Shown here: positions 1-7,910 of the stretch, one piece after another
How positions within the stretch are numbered: position 1 is the stretch's first letter
Layout of the letters: each line of letters starts with the position of its first letter
Assembly: GCA_020050835.1 (NCBI GenBank)
Contig: JAGVKB010000113.1
Coordinates: 62,001-126,000, forward strand
DNA: 64,000 nucleotides
Direction of reading: 5' to 3'
Origin: Candidatus Obscuribacterales bacterium
Lineage (GTDB): Bacteria > Cyanobacteriota > Vampirovibrionia > Obscuribacterales > Obscuribacteraceae
Notes under the pieces: model-generated
Databases searched by the model: none
What the model saw: the letters and a program-made list of their open reading frames with translations, nothing else
What the model was told of the DNA's origin: nothing
Made by a program: the position numbers and the translations under genes

Positions 1-153
1 TTGGCCATCCCTACTGCCCTCTTAGCGCACGGACTGGCTTCTCTGCTTCCTGATCGGTTATACCCAGTTGCTCAGGAGAGTTTCCCAAAAGCTCAAAAAT
101 TTATCCGGGTTGCCATATCTATAGCCAGATCGTGTAAACACCTGCTTCATTAG
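1..153 (+). CDS. possible C-terminal end of a protein cut by the window edge
   Basis: A frame is open from base 1 to a TAG at 151-153 and encodes about 50 residues, beginning LAIPTALLAHGLASLLPD. The start is hydrophobic and the end basic, as in a membrane protein tail. It would run convergently to the signal peptidase gene. An open stretch of this length can occur by chance, no family is recognisable, and no other gene explains bases 1-247, so this is only a possibility. Confidence 0.22.
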   Translation: MAIPTALLAHGLASLLPDRLYPVAQESFPKAQKFIRVAISIARSCKHLLH

Positions 154-247
154 TTGGCACTAAAGCATAGCTGAAATGAGCCGTTCTGGGAATATGGAGA
201 TTCAAGCCGGACAATCGAATCGCGGATTGCTGAGAGGGTTTTGGCGC

Positions 248-1051
248 TCAGTTATTCTCGTCCAGGAAGCGAGGGTAGAGCGGTGCCTCGAGACGACGCC
301 AGAACAACAAGCAGGCACGTCCAATCACTCGCTTCTGATCCAAGAAACCCCAGACATGGCTGTCTTCGCTATTGTTGCGATTATCGCCCATCATGAAAAG
401 ATGTCCGGCGGGCACTACAATCGGGTCCTTGACGTCCTCGTATGGTCTGATTCCAAAACCGGTCGAGGCTCTGCCGCCGATGTCAGCCAACACGTTAAGG
501 TCGTAGTTCGGGCGCTCTTTGGTGTAGAGCGATTCATCGAGCAACTCACCGTTGATGAAAACTCCCACGCCTTTTTGGACTTTGATGTGATCGCCGGGCA
601 GGCCGATGCAGCGCTTGATAAACGCCGGCTCATTGGGCAGAAACGGCAGACCGGTCAAGCGACCAAGGACTGTCAAAGGGTCATTGCTCAGATCTTTGCC
701 GCCCATCTCTAATGGCGGCGGATAGAAGACGAGGATATCGCCACGTTTGATCGGCTTACCGAGATGTCCAGACCACTTTTCTACCAGCAAGCGATCGTTA
801 ATTTGCAACGTAGGCTCCATCGAGCTGGATGGTATATATCTTGCTTCGGCGATCGCCCATCGAATTACAATCAAAAGCACGAGCGTTACAACGACCAGCT
901 CTATCCCTTCACGCAGCAACTGAACGAGACCGCCACCGTCCTTGCCTGGCGGTTTCTTCGGTTCTTTAGATCTTTCCGCCTGCTTGCCGGACTCGATTAA
1001 TTCTGGTGTCGCGCTGCCAGCCGTGGGAGTAACAGGTTCTCTAGCTTCCAT
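248..1051 (-). CDS. lepB: signal peptidase I
   Basis: Type I signal peptidase, which cleaves signal peptides from exported proteins at the outer face of the inner membrane. The predicted 267 residues have a cytoplasmic Pro/Lys-rich head, one membrane segment (ELVVVTLVLLIVIRWAIA) and then the family boxes: catalytic Ser in SSSMEPTL, catalytic Lys in IKRCIGLPGD, and the GDNRNNSEDSHVWG box. I chose ATG 1051, which follows a GAGGTG about 12 bases upstream; the frame also offers a TTG at 1078. It lies on the same strand as and downstream of gcvPA, 180 bases away, so transcription could be shared but need not be. Function is well supported. Confidence 0.93.
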   Translation of the reverse strand: MEAREPVTPTAGSATPELIESGKQAERSKEPKKPPGKDGGGLVQLLREGIELVVVTLVLLIVIRWAIAEARYIPSSSMEPTLQINDRLLVEKWSGHLGKPIKRGDILVFYPPPLEMGGKDLSNDPLTVLGRLTGLPFLPNEPAFIKRCIGLPGDHIKVQKGVGVFINGELLDESLYTKERPNYDLNVLADIGGRASTGFGIRPYEDVKDPIVVPAGHLFMMGDNRNNSEDSHVWGFLDQKRVIGRACLLFWRRLEAPLYPRFLDENN

Positions 1052-1231
1052 CAAATCAACTAACACCTCGAGAGTCAACTTCCCGGAGAGAAGCCCCGGA
1101 GGAACACCTCATTATACCGAAGTCAACTAGGGGAAAGGAAACGGTTGCGCTCAGCGTTTGAGTCAAGCAGACAAGCCTACCGGTTCGTTGGATTGGCGCC
1201 AGCAGAGCCCGGCTCGCAGTAGAAATGTATA

Positions 1232-2635
1232 TTACGCATTTACACGCCGTTTTGTCACCGCCACCGGAGATTTGGTGGAATTTCCTCTAAGGAGCTCAGA
1301 AAGAGCTGCTGCATATCTTTCGAGCTCCGCCGGGCGATTCATTTCAGTTACGGCCACCAGCAGCGCGTTCGAGCAGGCCGGGTCGTAGTCTTTCAGGTCT
1401 AACCCACCGAGAATCTCTTTGGAACGCAAGTGGTCCAGTATCTCGGCGGACGGGCTGTCGGTCTCGATCACGAATTCATTGAAGAACGGCTGCTCGAACA
1501 TCAAGCGCACCCCGTCAATTTGACAAAGAAGGGAGGCCAGATGGTGCGCTCTTCTCACACTGATCTCAGCCAGTTGACGCAAGCCTTGCGGTCCGAGCAG
1601 GGTGAGATAAACCAGCATGGTTAGTGCATTGAGCGCCTGGTTGGTGCAGATGTTGGAGGTTGCTTTGGCTCTTCTGATGTGCTGCTCGCGCGTTTGCAGA
1701 GTCAAGGTAAAAGCGCGCTGCCCGCGGTTGTCGACAGTCATTCCGGCCAGGCGCCCGGGCAGCTGCCTCACGAATTCCTTCTTCGTCGACATGAAGCCTG
1801 CTGAAGGACCGCCGAAAGAGAGATTGTTGCCGCATGGTTGCGCATCCCCCACCACAATGTCTGCTCCGCATTCACCTGGAGGCTTGAGTAGAGCCAAACT
1901 AATCGGGTCGGCTACGACTATTAACAAAGCGTTGTCCTGATGCGCTCTAAGCGCCAGCTGTTCGAGTTCCTCGAGGCAACCCAAGTAATTGGGATGTTGC
2001 ACAATCACAGCGGCCGTATTGCTGTCGATATTTAACTTTTTCGGCTCGACAACTCCACCTTCGGCAGCGCTCGAAACAATAGTCAGTCCGCACGATTGCA
2101 CATATGTTTGGGTGACTTTCCGGTACTCCGGATTCAACGTTTCGGTCAATACGATATTGTTGCGTCCGGTCAGGCGAGCCGCCATCAGAGCCGCTTCGGC
2201 ACAGGCTGTCGGTCCGTCGTACATGGAGGCGTTGGCAACATCCATGCCGGTCAGCAAGCAGACCGCTGTTTGAAACTCGTAAATAACCTGCAAGCTTCCT
2301 TGACTGACTTCCGGTTGATATGGGGTGTAAGCGGTAGCAAACTCCGAACGAGAAACCAGCGCCGACACCGCCGCAGGCACGAAACGGCGATAGGCGCCGC
2401 CGCCCAGGAATGAAGATTGGACCGAAGTCGGCTTGTTCTTCATCGCCAGAGCGGCGACATGCTCGCGCAATTCAAGTTCATTCAGGCCTTCCGGGAGGTT
2501 AAGCTCCTTAGCCCGTAAACTGGCTGGAATGTGCTTGATCAATTCATCGAAAGCTCTAACTCCGATTGCTTTCAGCATCTCCTGCCGTTCATTTTCAGTG
2601 TGTGGAAGATAAGGAAAGTTGGTTGTCTCAGGCAT
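1232..2635 (-). CDS. gcvPA: glycine dehydrogenase (decarboxylating) subunit 1
   Basis: The alpha half of the two-subunit P protein of the glycine cleavage system, which decarboxylates glycine with PLP and passes the aminomethyl group to H protein. The 467 residues fit the usual length of the split form and match it throughout, from the N-terminal PYLPHTENERQEML to regions such as FLGGGAYRRFVPAAV, EFQTAVCLLTGMDVANASMYDG and GDAQPCGNNLSFGGPSAGF. The PLP lysine belongs to the other subunit, GcvPB, which is not in the window, and neither are gcvT or gcvH. The start is ATG 2635, behind a weak GGA-type ribosome site. It is divergent from pth. Confidence 0.93.
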   Translation of the reverse strand: MPETTNFPYLPHTENERQEMLKAIGVRAFDELIKHIPASLRAKELNLPEGLNELELREHVAALAMKNKPTSVQSSFLGGGAYRRFVPAAVSALVSRSEFATAYTPYQPEVSQGSLQVIYEFQTAVCLLTGMDVANASMYDGPTACAEAALMAARLTGRNNIVLTETLNPEYRKVTQTYVQSCGLTIVSSAAEGGVVEPKKLNIDSNTAAVIVQHPNYLGCLEELEQLALRAHQDNALLIVVADPISLALLKPPGECGADIVVGDAQPCGNNLSFGGPSAGFMSTKKEFVRQLPGRLAGMTVDNRGQRAFTLTLQTREQHIRRAKATSNICTNQALNALTMLVYLTLLGPQGLRQLAEISVRRAHHLASLLCQIDGVRLMFEQPFFNEFVIETDSPSAEILDHLRSKEILGGLDLKDYDPACSNALLVAVTEMNRPAELERYAAALSELLRGNSTKSPVAVTKRRVNA

Positions 2636-2815
2636 AGAATTTAGTTTTCCATCTCGTCGGGCTGCTATTAAAGAGGATACTTCTCCTACAGTTTAGCGGT
2701 TCTGGTTTAAAAAATTGATCTGTCCAAGCGGTTGGAATACTGGCCGGACTTTGATTTTAAAATACTATTTAGAATGAACCGGCCATCCGGCACGGCAAGA
2801 GAAGGCGAAAGGTAG

Positions 2816-3454
2816 ATGAAAGTTGTAGTTGGACTTGGCAATCCGGATCTCAAATATCACTCAACCCGTCACAATGCCGGTTTTCGAGTGGTCGATCGGC
2901 TCGGTACCGCATCTGGTGCCCACTTTTCAGCCAAGCGGGATCTCCATTGCGACCTGGCGAAGGTAGAGATTGCTGGTCAAGAAGTTCTGCTCGTCAAACC
3001 AACTACATATATGAATCTCTCGGGACGATCGGTCGTAGCCGTTCTTAGCTGGTACAAAGTCCAGCGCAACGACCTGCTGGTCGTGCACGACGACGTCTCG
3101 CTGCCGCTTGGCAGGATTCGCCTGCAGAAGGCCGGCGGTGCTGGCGGCCAGCATGGGGTTGAATCAATCATCGAATGCTTCGGGGGAGCCAAGGAGTTTC
3201 ATCGCTTGAAATTCGGAGTCGGTCCTGATCCCGGCGGCAGTCAGCGCGCAAGTTTTGTCCTGTCTTCCTTTCCTGAAGACCAGAGAGAGCTGCTCGAGCG
3301 CTCAATTGCGCTGGCGGCTGAAGCGGTCGGTGCCTTTCTAAAGGAAGGAATTCTGCTGGCGATGAACCAATTTAACGGTATCCAGCTCGATCTACCGCCG
3401 TTGGTCGAAGCGCCTGAATTGCTTCAGTCTCCAGGCAGGGACGAAAAGGTTTAG
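2816..3454 (+). CDS. pth: peptidyl-tRNA hydrolase
   Basis: Bacterial Pth, which releases peptides from prematurely dropped peptidyl-tRNA in the cytoplasm. The 212 residues carry all family signatures: GLGNPDLKYHSTRHNAGF with the catalytic His near residue 20, KPTTYMNLSG, VVHDDVSLPLGRIRLQ with the conserved Asp, and GGAGGQHGVESI. It is slightly longer than typical (about 190 residues) because of a short Pro/Glu-rich C-terminal tail. The start ATG is preceded by GAAGGCGAAAGG. It is transcribed alone; the next gene starts 224 bases downstream. Confidence 0.95.
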   Translation: MKVVVGLGNPDLKYHSTRHNAGFRVVDRLGTASGAHFSAKRDLHCDLAKVEIAGQEVLLVKPTTYMNLSGRSVVAVLSWYKVQRNDLLVVHDDVSLPLGRIRLQKAGGAGGQHGVESIIECFGGAKEFHRLKFGVGPDPGGSQRASFVLSSFPEDQRELLERSIALAAEAVGAFLKEGILLAMNQFNGIQLDLPPLVEAPELLQSPGRDEKV

Positions 3455-3678
3455 TAGATTCTAATTCATCGCCGGCGGTATCACTCCGAAACGCCTATGA
3501 GCGTATATAGGACATTACGCTTTGTGACAATTGAGGCTGCTAACCCCAGCTCCCCTTGGCGATTGTACTAACCTTAATTTGCTTTTTGAATAAGCCCAGC
3601 GGCAGCAGTGCGCGGTTGTAAGTAGCCTACAATTTGTACTGTTTCCGGAAGGTGTCCGTCCCAGCGGTGTATTACTAG

Positions 3679-5064
3679 ATGTTACTCGACAAAATCTTTA
3701 GCAATCAGGAAGGTAGCGCCAGTCGCAATTTCATGATTTCAGCTCTCTGGTGGTCAATCTTCGCCATGGGGGCCGGTCTGTTCGCAGGTATGGAGTTTTC
3801 CGTACCTGACCTGGTTCACAACGTACCTCAGCTGTCGATGCCCCACTTGAGAATGTGGCACGTCAACGGAGTGGCAATTGGCTGGCTCTCAATGGGTTAT
3901 GTCGGCTCCATGTTCTATATGGTGCCGAATCTTGCCAAGACGAAATTGTGGAGCGAGCGCCTGGGCAACATGACGATGTGGGCCTGGAATTTATTGATGG
4001 TTGGCGCATTCTGTACCTTGTTAAACGGGGCGACCGAAGGTCGTGAGTACGCCGAGCTCGGAGCAGTGCTCGATGTCTTTGCTTTACTGGCTCTCTTTTG
4101 CATCTCGGCTAATGTGTATATGACGATCGTTCATCGCCGGGTCAAGAAGCTGTACGTCTCCCTCTGGTACTTCCTGGGTGCACTTTTTTGGTTTCCGCTT
4201 GTTTATCTGATCGGGCAGCGGACATTCGTGCAACTACCTGGACTTAACGATGCGATCATCGGTTGGTTCTACGGACACAATATTCTTGGCATGTGGTTCA
4301 CCACGGTCGGTGTAGGCATGATGTATTACCTGCTGCCTAGAACGACCGGTAATCCACTTTACAGCCACGGGCTTTCCATGCTCGGCTTCTGGGGGATTGC
4401 GCTCTTTTACGCGCCGACCGGCACACACCATATCCTTCAGTCTCCGGTTCCGGAATGGTTGAAAGCGATTGCTGTCATATCCTCAATATTCCTGCTGGTG
4501 CCAGTATTTACCGTGCTCACCAACTTCTTTATGACGATGAAGGGCAAATGGCACTTGATGATCACAGATATGCCTACTCGTTTTACTGTTACTTCTTGTT
4601 TGTTCTACTTGGTGACCTGTACGCAAGGACCATTTCAAGCAACCCGCTGGATTAACTGGTACTTGCACTTCAGTCAATGGGTGGTCGGACATGCCCACTT
4701 GGCATTGCTTGGTACTTTCTCCTTTATTTTGAGCGCTTCAATTTATTACGGTCTGCCGCGTGTGACCGGGCGTGAATGGTATAGCCAGGGCCTGATTCGT
4801 GCGCATTGGTGGCTGAAATTCCTCGGTTTCCTATTAATGATGACCTCTTTGACTATTGCCGGACTTGTGCAAGCTGCCGGCTGGGCGTTCGGTATCCCGG
4901 TCGATCAATGGAGTCTCACGATCAGACCGTACTGGTTCTTGCGGGCGATAAGCGGAGTTATGATCGTTCTCGGACAGCTGTTCTTCGCTTACAACGCGTA
5001 CAAGACGCTTTATACCCCGGCTAAGCTTGAAGTCAAAACGAAAGAAGCGGGGGTAACTGCGTAA
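3679..5064 (+). CDS. ccoN: cbb3-type cytochrome c oxidase subunit I
   Basis: Catalytic subunit of a C-family heme-copper oxygen reductase in the inner membrane. The 461 residues are about normal for CcoN and form roughly twelve membrane segments. Visible ligand motifs are MPHLRMWHVNG (low-spin heme), WFYGHNILGMWFTT and GTHHILQSPVP (CuB), and the double His motif WVVGHAHLALLGTF (heme binding). It opens the respiratory operon, and its TAA overlaps the ATG of the next gene by one base, indicating translational coupling. The upstream gap has no convincing FNR-type site. No ribosome site is obvious before the ATG. Confidence 0.95.
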   Translation: MLLDKIFSNQEGSASRNFMISALWWSIFAMGAGLFAGMEFSVPDLVHNVPQLSMPHLRMWHVNGVAIGWLSMGYVGSMFYMVPNLAKTKLWSERLGNMTMWAWNLLMVGAFCTLLNGATEGREYAELGAVLDVFALLALFCISANVYMTIVHRRVKKLYVSLWYFLGALFWFPLVYLIGQRTFVQLPGLNDAIIGWFYGHNILGMWFTTVGVGMMYYLLPRTTGNPLYSHGLSMLGFWGIALFYAPTGTHHILQSPVPEWLKAIAVISSIFLLVPVFTVLTNFFMTMKGKWHLMITDMPTRFTVTSCLFYLVTCTQGPFQATRWINWYLHFSQWVVGHAHLALLGTFSFILSASIYYGLPRVTGREWYSQGLIRAHWWLKFLGFLLMMTSLTIAGLVQAAGWAFGIPVDQWSLTIRPYWFLRAISGVMIVLGQLFFAYNAYKTLYTPAKLEVKTKEAGVTA

Positions 5065-6017
5065 TGTATCGTGCCGGTGCGCTGGGCGTTCTGATCACAT
5101 TCTTCCTAATTATCTGGGCTACCGTGCTGATGCCGATGGTTCTCTTCAATCCGAAGCCATCCGGACACGGTAACAATTATGCAGTCAGCAACAAGGAAGT
5201 TGCCGACCCGGCCCGTGGCCGTCAGGTTTACGTGCGCGAAGGTTGCTTCTATTGCCACACGCAGTTTACTCGTCTGCAAGACCGGGGCTACGGGCCGCTG
5301 GTCAAAGCCGGCGACTACGTTTTTGAAACGCCTCACCAGTTAGGGACAGCTCGAACCGGTCCGGACCTGACAAATGAGGGTGGCAAGTATCCTGCGCAAT
5401 GGCAGAAGGCCCACTTGATCAATCCGCGGGCGGTTAAGCCAGGCTCTATTATGCCGAGCTTCAGCTTTCTTTCCGATCGCGATATGAACGATCTCGTCGC
5501 CTATGTTCAAAGCTTGGGCAACGAGCGGAAGGTTACCGCTTATGTCGAGGCGCCTGCTGAATACATGCAGGGAACGATTCCCAAGACTGTTGATACAAAT
5601 TCGGATGCCGCCGCCAATGCCGGACGCGGGCTATACATCCAGGATTGTGCAGCTTGTCACGGGATGGAGGGGCTCGGCAATGGTCCCAATGCAATTTCAC
5701 TCGAGAAGAAGCCAGCCAATTTCACCAGACCGTTTTATAAGCAGTATTCAGATGAATTCTGGTACTACCGTGTGACGGAGGGTGTGCCCGGTACCCGGAT
5801 GCCACGTTGGGGCGACGGCGGCAATTTGAACGATCCGCGCGGTGGAATCTTGACCCCCGAACAGCGCTGGTATTTGGTAGCCTACTTGAAGACGTTATCG
5901 AAAGATCGTACCTCGGAAGATACAGTTGACAAACTCGATCAGTTGAATTCGGTCGGCATCGAGCGCTTGCCGGTGATCACCAAGGAACAATGGGAACCAC
6001 ATTCGGGTGAGGAATAA
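5064..6017 (+). CDS. ccoO: cbb3 oxidase subunit II (CcoO) fused to an extra cytochrome c domain
   Basis: The first 155 residues are CcoO-like: an N-terminal anchor, a heme c site C61-x2-C64-H65 in REGCFYCHTQFTR, and the CcoO landmarks RTGPDLTNEGGKY and HLINPRAVKPGSIMPSF. After a linker there is a second cytochrome c domain with C195-x2-C198-H199 and a likely Met ligand in GTRMPRWG. Ordinary CcoO (about 200-240 residues) has one heme; the second domain resembles those of CcoP. No separate ccoP follows, so this fusion together with the downstream diheme lipoprotein may replace it. The heme domains face the periplasm. Coupled to ccoN by a one-base overlap. Confidence 0.92.
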   Translation: MYRAGALGVLITFFLIIWATVLMPMVLFNPKPSGHGNNYAVSNKEVADPARGRQVYVREGCFYCHTQFTRLQDRGYGPLVKAGDYVFETPHQLGTARTGPDLTNEGGKYPAQWQKAHLINPRAVKPGSIMPSFSFLSDRDMNDLVAYVQSLGNERKVTAYVEAPAEYMQGTIPKTVDTNSDAAANAGRGLYIQDCAACHGMEGLGNGPNAISLEKKPANFTRPFYKQYSDEFWYYRVTEGVPGTRMPRWGDGGNLNDPRGGILTPEQRWYLVAYLKTLSKDRTSEDTVDKLDQLNSVGIERLPVITKEQWEPHSGEE

Positions 6018-6019
6018 TC

Positions 6020-6259
6020 ATGTGTCCTAATTGCATCTTGAATCAGGCAGGTCTTCAACCCGGACTCTATATAGCGTTCATAGTATGCGGCATCTTCTTC
6101 GTCGTTGGTATCGCGGCTATGTGGTGGGCTTTTAGAAATGGCGAGTTCGAAGATATCGAAGCGTCGAAATTCGATATGCTCGACGACGGTGACAGCGAGG
6201 AAAATGCTGCCCGGGCAAGAGCAGCTGTAGAAAAGATTCGCGCACGGGCGCAGGGTTAA
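6020..6259 (+). CDS. ccoS: CcoS-like cbb3 oxidase maturation protein
   Basis: A 79-residue protein with one membrane segment (LYIAFIVCGIFFVVGIAAMWW) followed by FRNGEFEDIEASKFDMLDDGD. The segment end, the short G-(E/Q)-F-(E/D)-D-(I/L)-E stretch and the acidic tail are the signature of CcoS, a small factor needed for cofactor insertion into cbb3 oxidases. It starts two bases after the stop of ccoO. The N-terminal pair in MCPNC is not usual for CcoS and could bind a metal. A CcoQ-type role is a less likely alternative. Confidence 0.72.
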   Translation: MCPNCILNQAGLQPGLYIAFIVCGIFFVVGIAAMWWAFRNGEFEDIEASKFDMLDDGDSEENAARARAAVEKIRARAQG

Positions 6260-6272
6260 GGAGAGTCTGGTC

Positions 6273-6434
6273 ATGGCGGATGAGAAAAAGGGCGTGCAAG
6301 CTGAGTCCGAGCACTATGAAGAAGTCTCCGAGTATCGCATTGGCGAAGGACCGCCTCCGCTGCCGTTGATCGTGGCATTTGCCTTGATCGTTCTCTGGGC
6401 CACCGTCTCTTGGATCCCGTTTTTTGGTTACTAG
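6273..6434 (+). CDS. 53-residue single-pass membrane protein of the respiratory operon
   Basis: A short open frame, ATG 6273 to TAG 6434, encoding a polar acidic head (MADEKKGVQAESEHYEEVSE), a Pro-rich bend (GEGPPPLPL) and one membrane segment (IVAFALIVLWATVSWIPFFGY). An AAGGAGAG ribosome site lies just upstream, 13 bases after ccoS. It fills the gap between two certain genes of the operon, which argues that it is real. It resembles the short accessory subunits of heme-copper oxidases (the CcoQ/CcoH size class), but I recognise no specific family. Confidence 0.7.
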   Translation: MADEKKGVQAESEHYEEVSEYRIGEGPPPLPLIVAFALIVLWATVSWIPFFGY

Positions 6435-6499
6435 TTGAAAGAAGGACGGCTGCAAAAACCGTCTTTACAGGTTGCTTGATGCTGAAAGAAAACCCCCCA

Positions 6500-7279
6500 A
6501 TGAAGATAAAAGCCGTGCTATTGCTAGCACCGTTCCTGCTCTTACTAAGCGGTTGCACTCAACAAGTCAGTCTTAAGGGCTCGGAGCAGGAGCTCGCTCA
6601 AAGGAACGTGACGGAATCGAAGGCGATCCTTTACCCGGATGACAGACCATCGATACCTGACGGTAAGGCCGTCTGGGTAAAGATGAATTGCGCCGAATGT
6701 CACGGCACTGACGGTCAGCCGGTTGCCGGCAAGGCGAAGGTCGTTCTGAGTAACCTGGACTACATGGACAAGCAGAAGCCCGTGGAGCAGTATGCGTTCC
6801 TTACCTACGGCAAAGAGGGCTCGAGCCACCCGGTACTGAAGGATAAGCTCAATACTCGCGAGATATGGAACCTGACCTTCTATACGCGCTCGCTGGCCAT
6901 TGCCCCTCTTTCGCAAGCGGAATGGGAGCAAGTTGATCCAGTATTCGGTTCTAATTGTGCCGTTTGTCATGGCAAGAAGGGTTTCGGCGACGGACCGCTT
7001 GCCCACAATATGGAGCCTGTTCCGGCCAATTTCCACCAGTTCAATCGCTTTTTCGATCGCGACGACTTTACGCTGTATGACCACATTGCCAACGGAATTA
7101 ACAACGACCAGGGCAAGCCGACATTTTCGGGGATGCCAAATTTCAAGGACAAACTGGATAAACAGAAAAATGTGAAGTTTGACGACGCATACATGCGTAA
7201 GCTTGTACAGTATGTCCGACAGTTTCACTCGAGTATCGACCCGACTTTAGCTCAGGCTGATTCTGCGAAGAAACAGTAA
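6500..7279 (+). CDS. diheme cytochrome c lipoprotein
   Basis: The predicted 259 residues begin with a lipoprotein signal, MKIKAVLLLAPFLLLLSGC, with the lipobox Cys at 19. Two c-type heme sites follow, CAECH and CAVCH, each opening a cytochrome c domain of about 90 residues. The second domain has a probable Met ligand in FSGMPNF; the first has no obvious Met ligand. Membrane-attached in the periplasm, it is well placed to carry electrons from the bc complex to the oxidase, or to act as the missing CcoP-like subunit. ATG 6500 has GAAAGAA nine bases upstream; ATG 6479 is an alternative that would put the lipobox Cys at 26. Confidence 0.9.
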   Translation: MKIKAVLLLAPFLLLLSGCTQQVSLKGSEQELAQRNVTESKAILYPDDRPSIPDGKAVWVKMNCAECHGTDGQPVAGKAKVVLSNLDYMDKQKPVEQYAFLTYGKEGSSHPVLKDKLNTREIWNLTFYTRSLAIAPLSQAEWEQVDPVFGSNCAVCHGKKGFGDGPLAHNMEPVPANFHQFNRFFDRDDFTLYDHIANGINNDQGKPTFSGMPNFKDKLDKQKNVKFDDAYMRKLVQYVRQFHSSIDPTLAQADSAKKQ

Positions 7280-7321
7280 ATTGGAATAGGACACGGCAGG
7301 ATCACACAGGACGGAACGACC

Positions 7322-7891
7322 ATGACAGAGGGTGCATCAAGAAGATTAGCGTTAAAGGTATTGGCTTCCATCCCATTGGCCTTCACTTTTGGGCTGGTAG
7401 CCTCGCCGATGCTTCGGTTCCTGAGACCAACAATTGGACCGCTGGATCTGCTAGCGCCATCTGACCAACCGAAACCGAAAAAGGACGTCATTTTTAAGGA
7501 AAGTGATTTTCCTGATGAGTGGACCTGTGTACCGTTTACCTTTGAGCAAACTTACAAGGAATACAATCCGGAAGGGATGGAAGTTCGTAAGGTGCCAGGC
7601 TTTGCAGTTAAGCTGCCTACCGGCGATGTCGTTGCCTACAGCCGGATCTGCCCCCACTTGGGATGCATCTTCAATTTCGTCAAGGATCCGACCGAGATTG
7701 CCAAGGGCTATAACTATGCCAGTGCGACTCGACCGATGTTCTGTTGTCCTTGCCACTTGAGTGTTTATGACATTTTGAACGGCGGAAAGGTTGTCAGTGG
7801 ACCGGCACCGAGACCGCCGAGAAGTTTCACCATCAAAAAATCAGGTGATACGTATACCGTTGCATCATTGGAGGCTGGGGGCATTGCCTAG
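7322..7891 (+). CDS. Rieske iron-sulfur protein of a cytochrome bc complex
   Basis: A 189-residue protein with an N-terminal twin-arginine-type head (SRRLALK) and one membrane anchor, then a Rieske domain with both cluster boxes, CPHLGCIF and CCPCHLSVYD. The Rieske protein takes the first electron from quinol at the Qo site and passes it to cytochrome c. The segment between the boxes contains an insertion (DPTEIAKGYNYASATRPM) that lengthens it relative to b6f Rieske proteins. It precedes the first cytochrome b gene by 19 bases and follows the diheme cytochrome, as expected for a bc operon. Confidence 0.94.
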   Translation: MTEGASRRLALKVLASIPLAFTFGLVASPMLRFLRPTIGPLDLLAPSDQPKPKKDVIFKESDFPDEWTCVPFTFEQTYKEYNPEGMEVRKVPGFAVKLPTGDVVAYSRICPHLGCIFNFVKDPTEIAKGYNYASATRPMFCCPCHLSVYDILNGGKVVSGPAPRPPRSFTIKKSGDTYTVASLEAGGIA

Positions 7892-7910
7892 TACAAGTCA
7901 AGCAGGGGTT

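Noticed and set aside
3500-3678. FNR or CRP site in front of the cbb3 operon
   Set aside because: Only a half-site (TGTGA) is visible; the second half does not match.
6545-7228. A 227-residue - strand frame inside the diheme cytochrome gene
   Set aside because: The + strand product has a lipobox and two CxxCH sites; the antisense has nothing.
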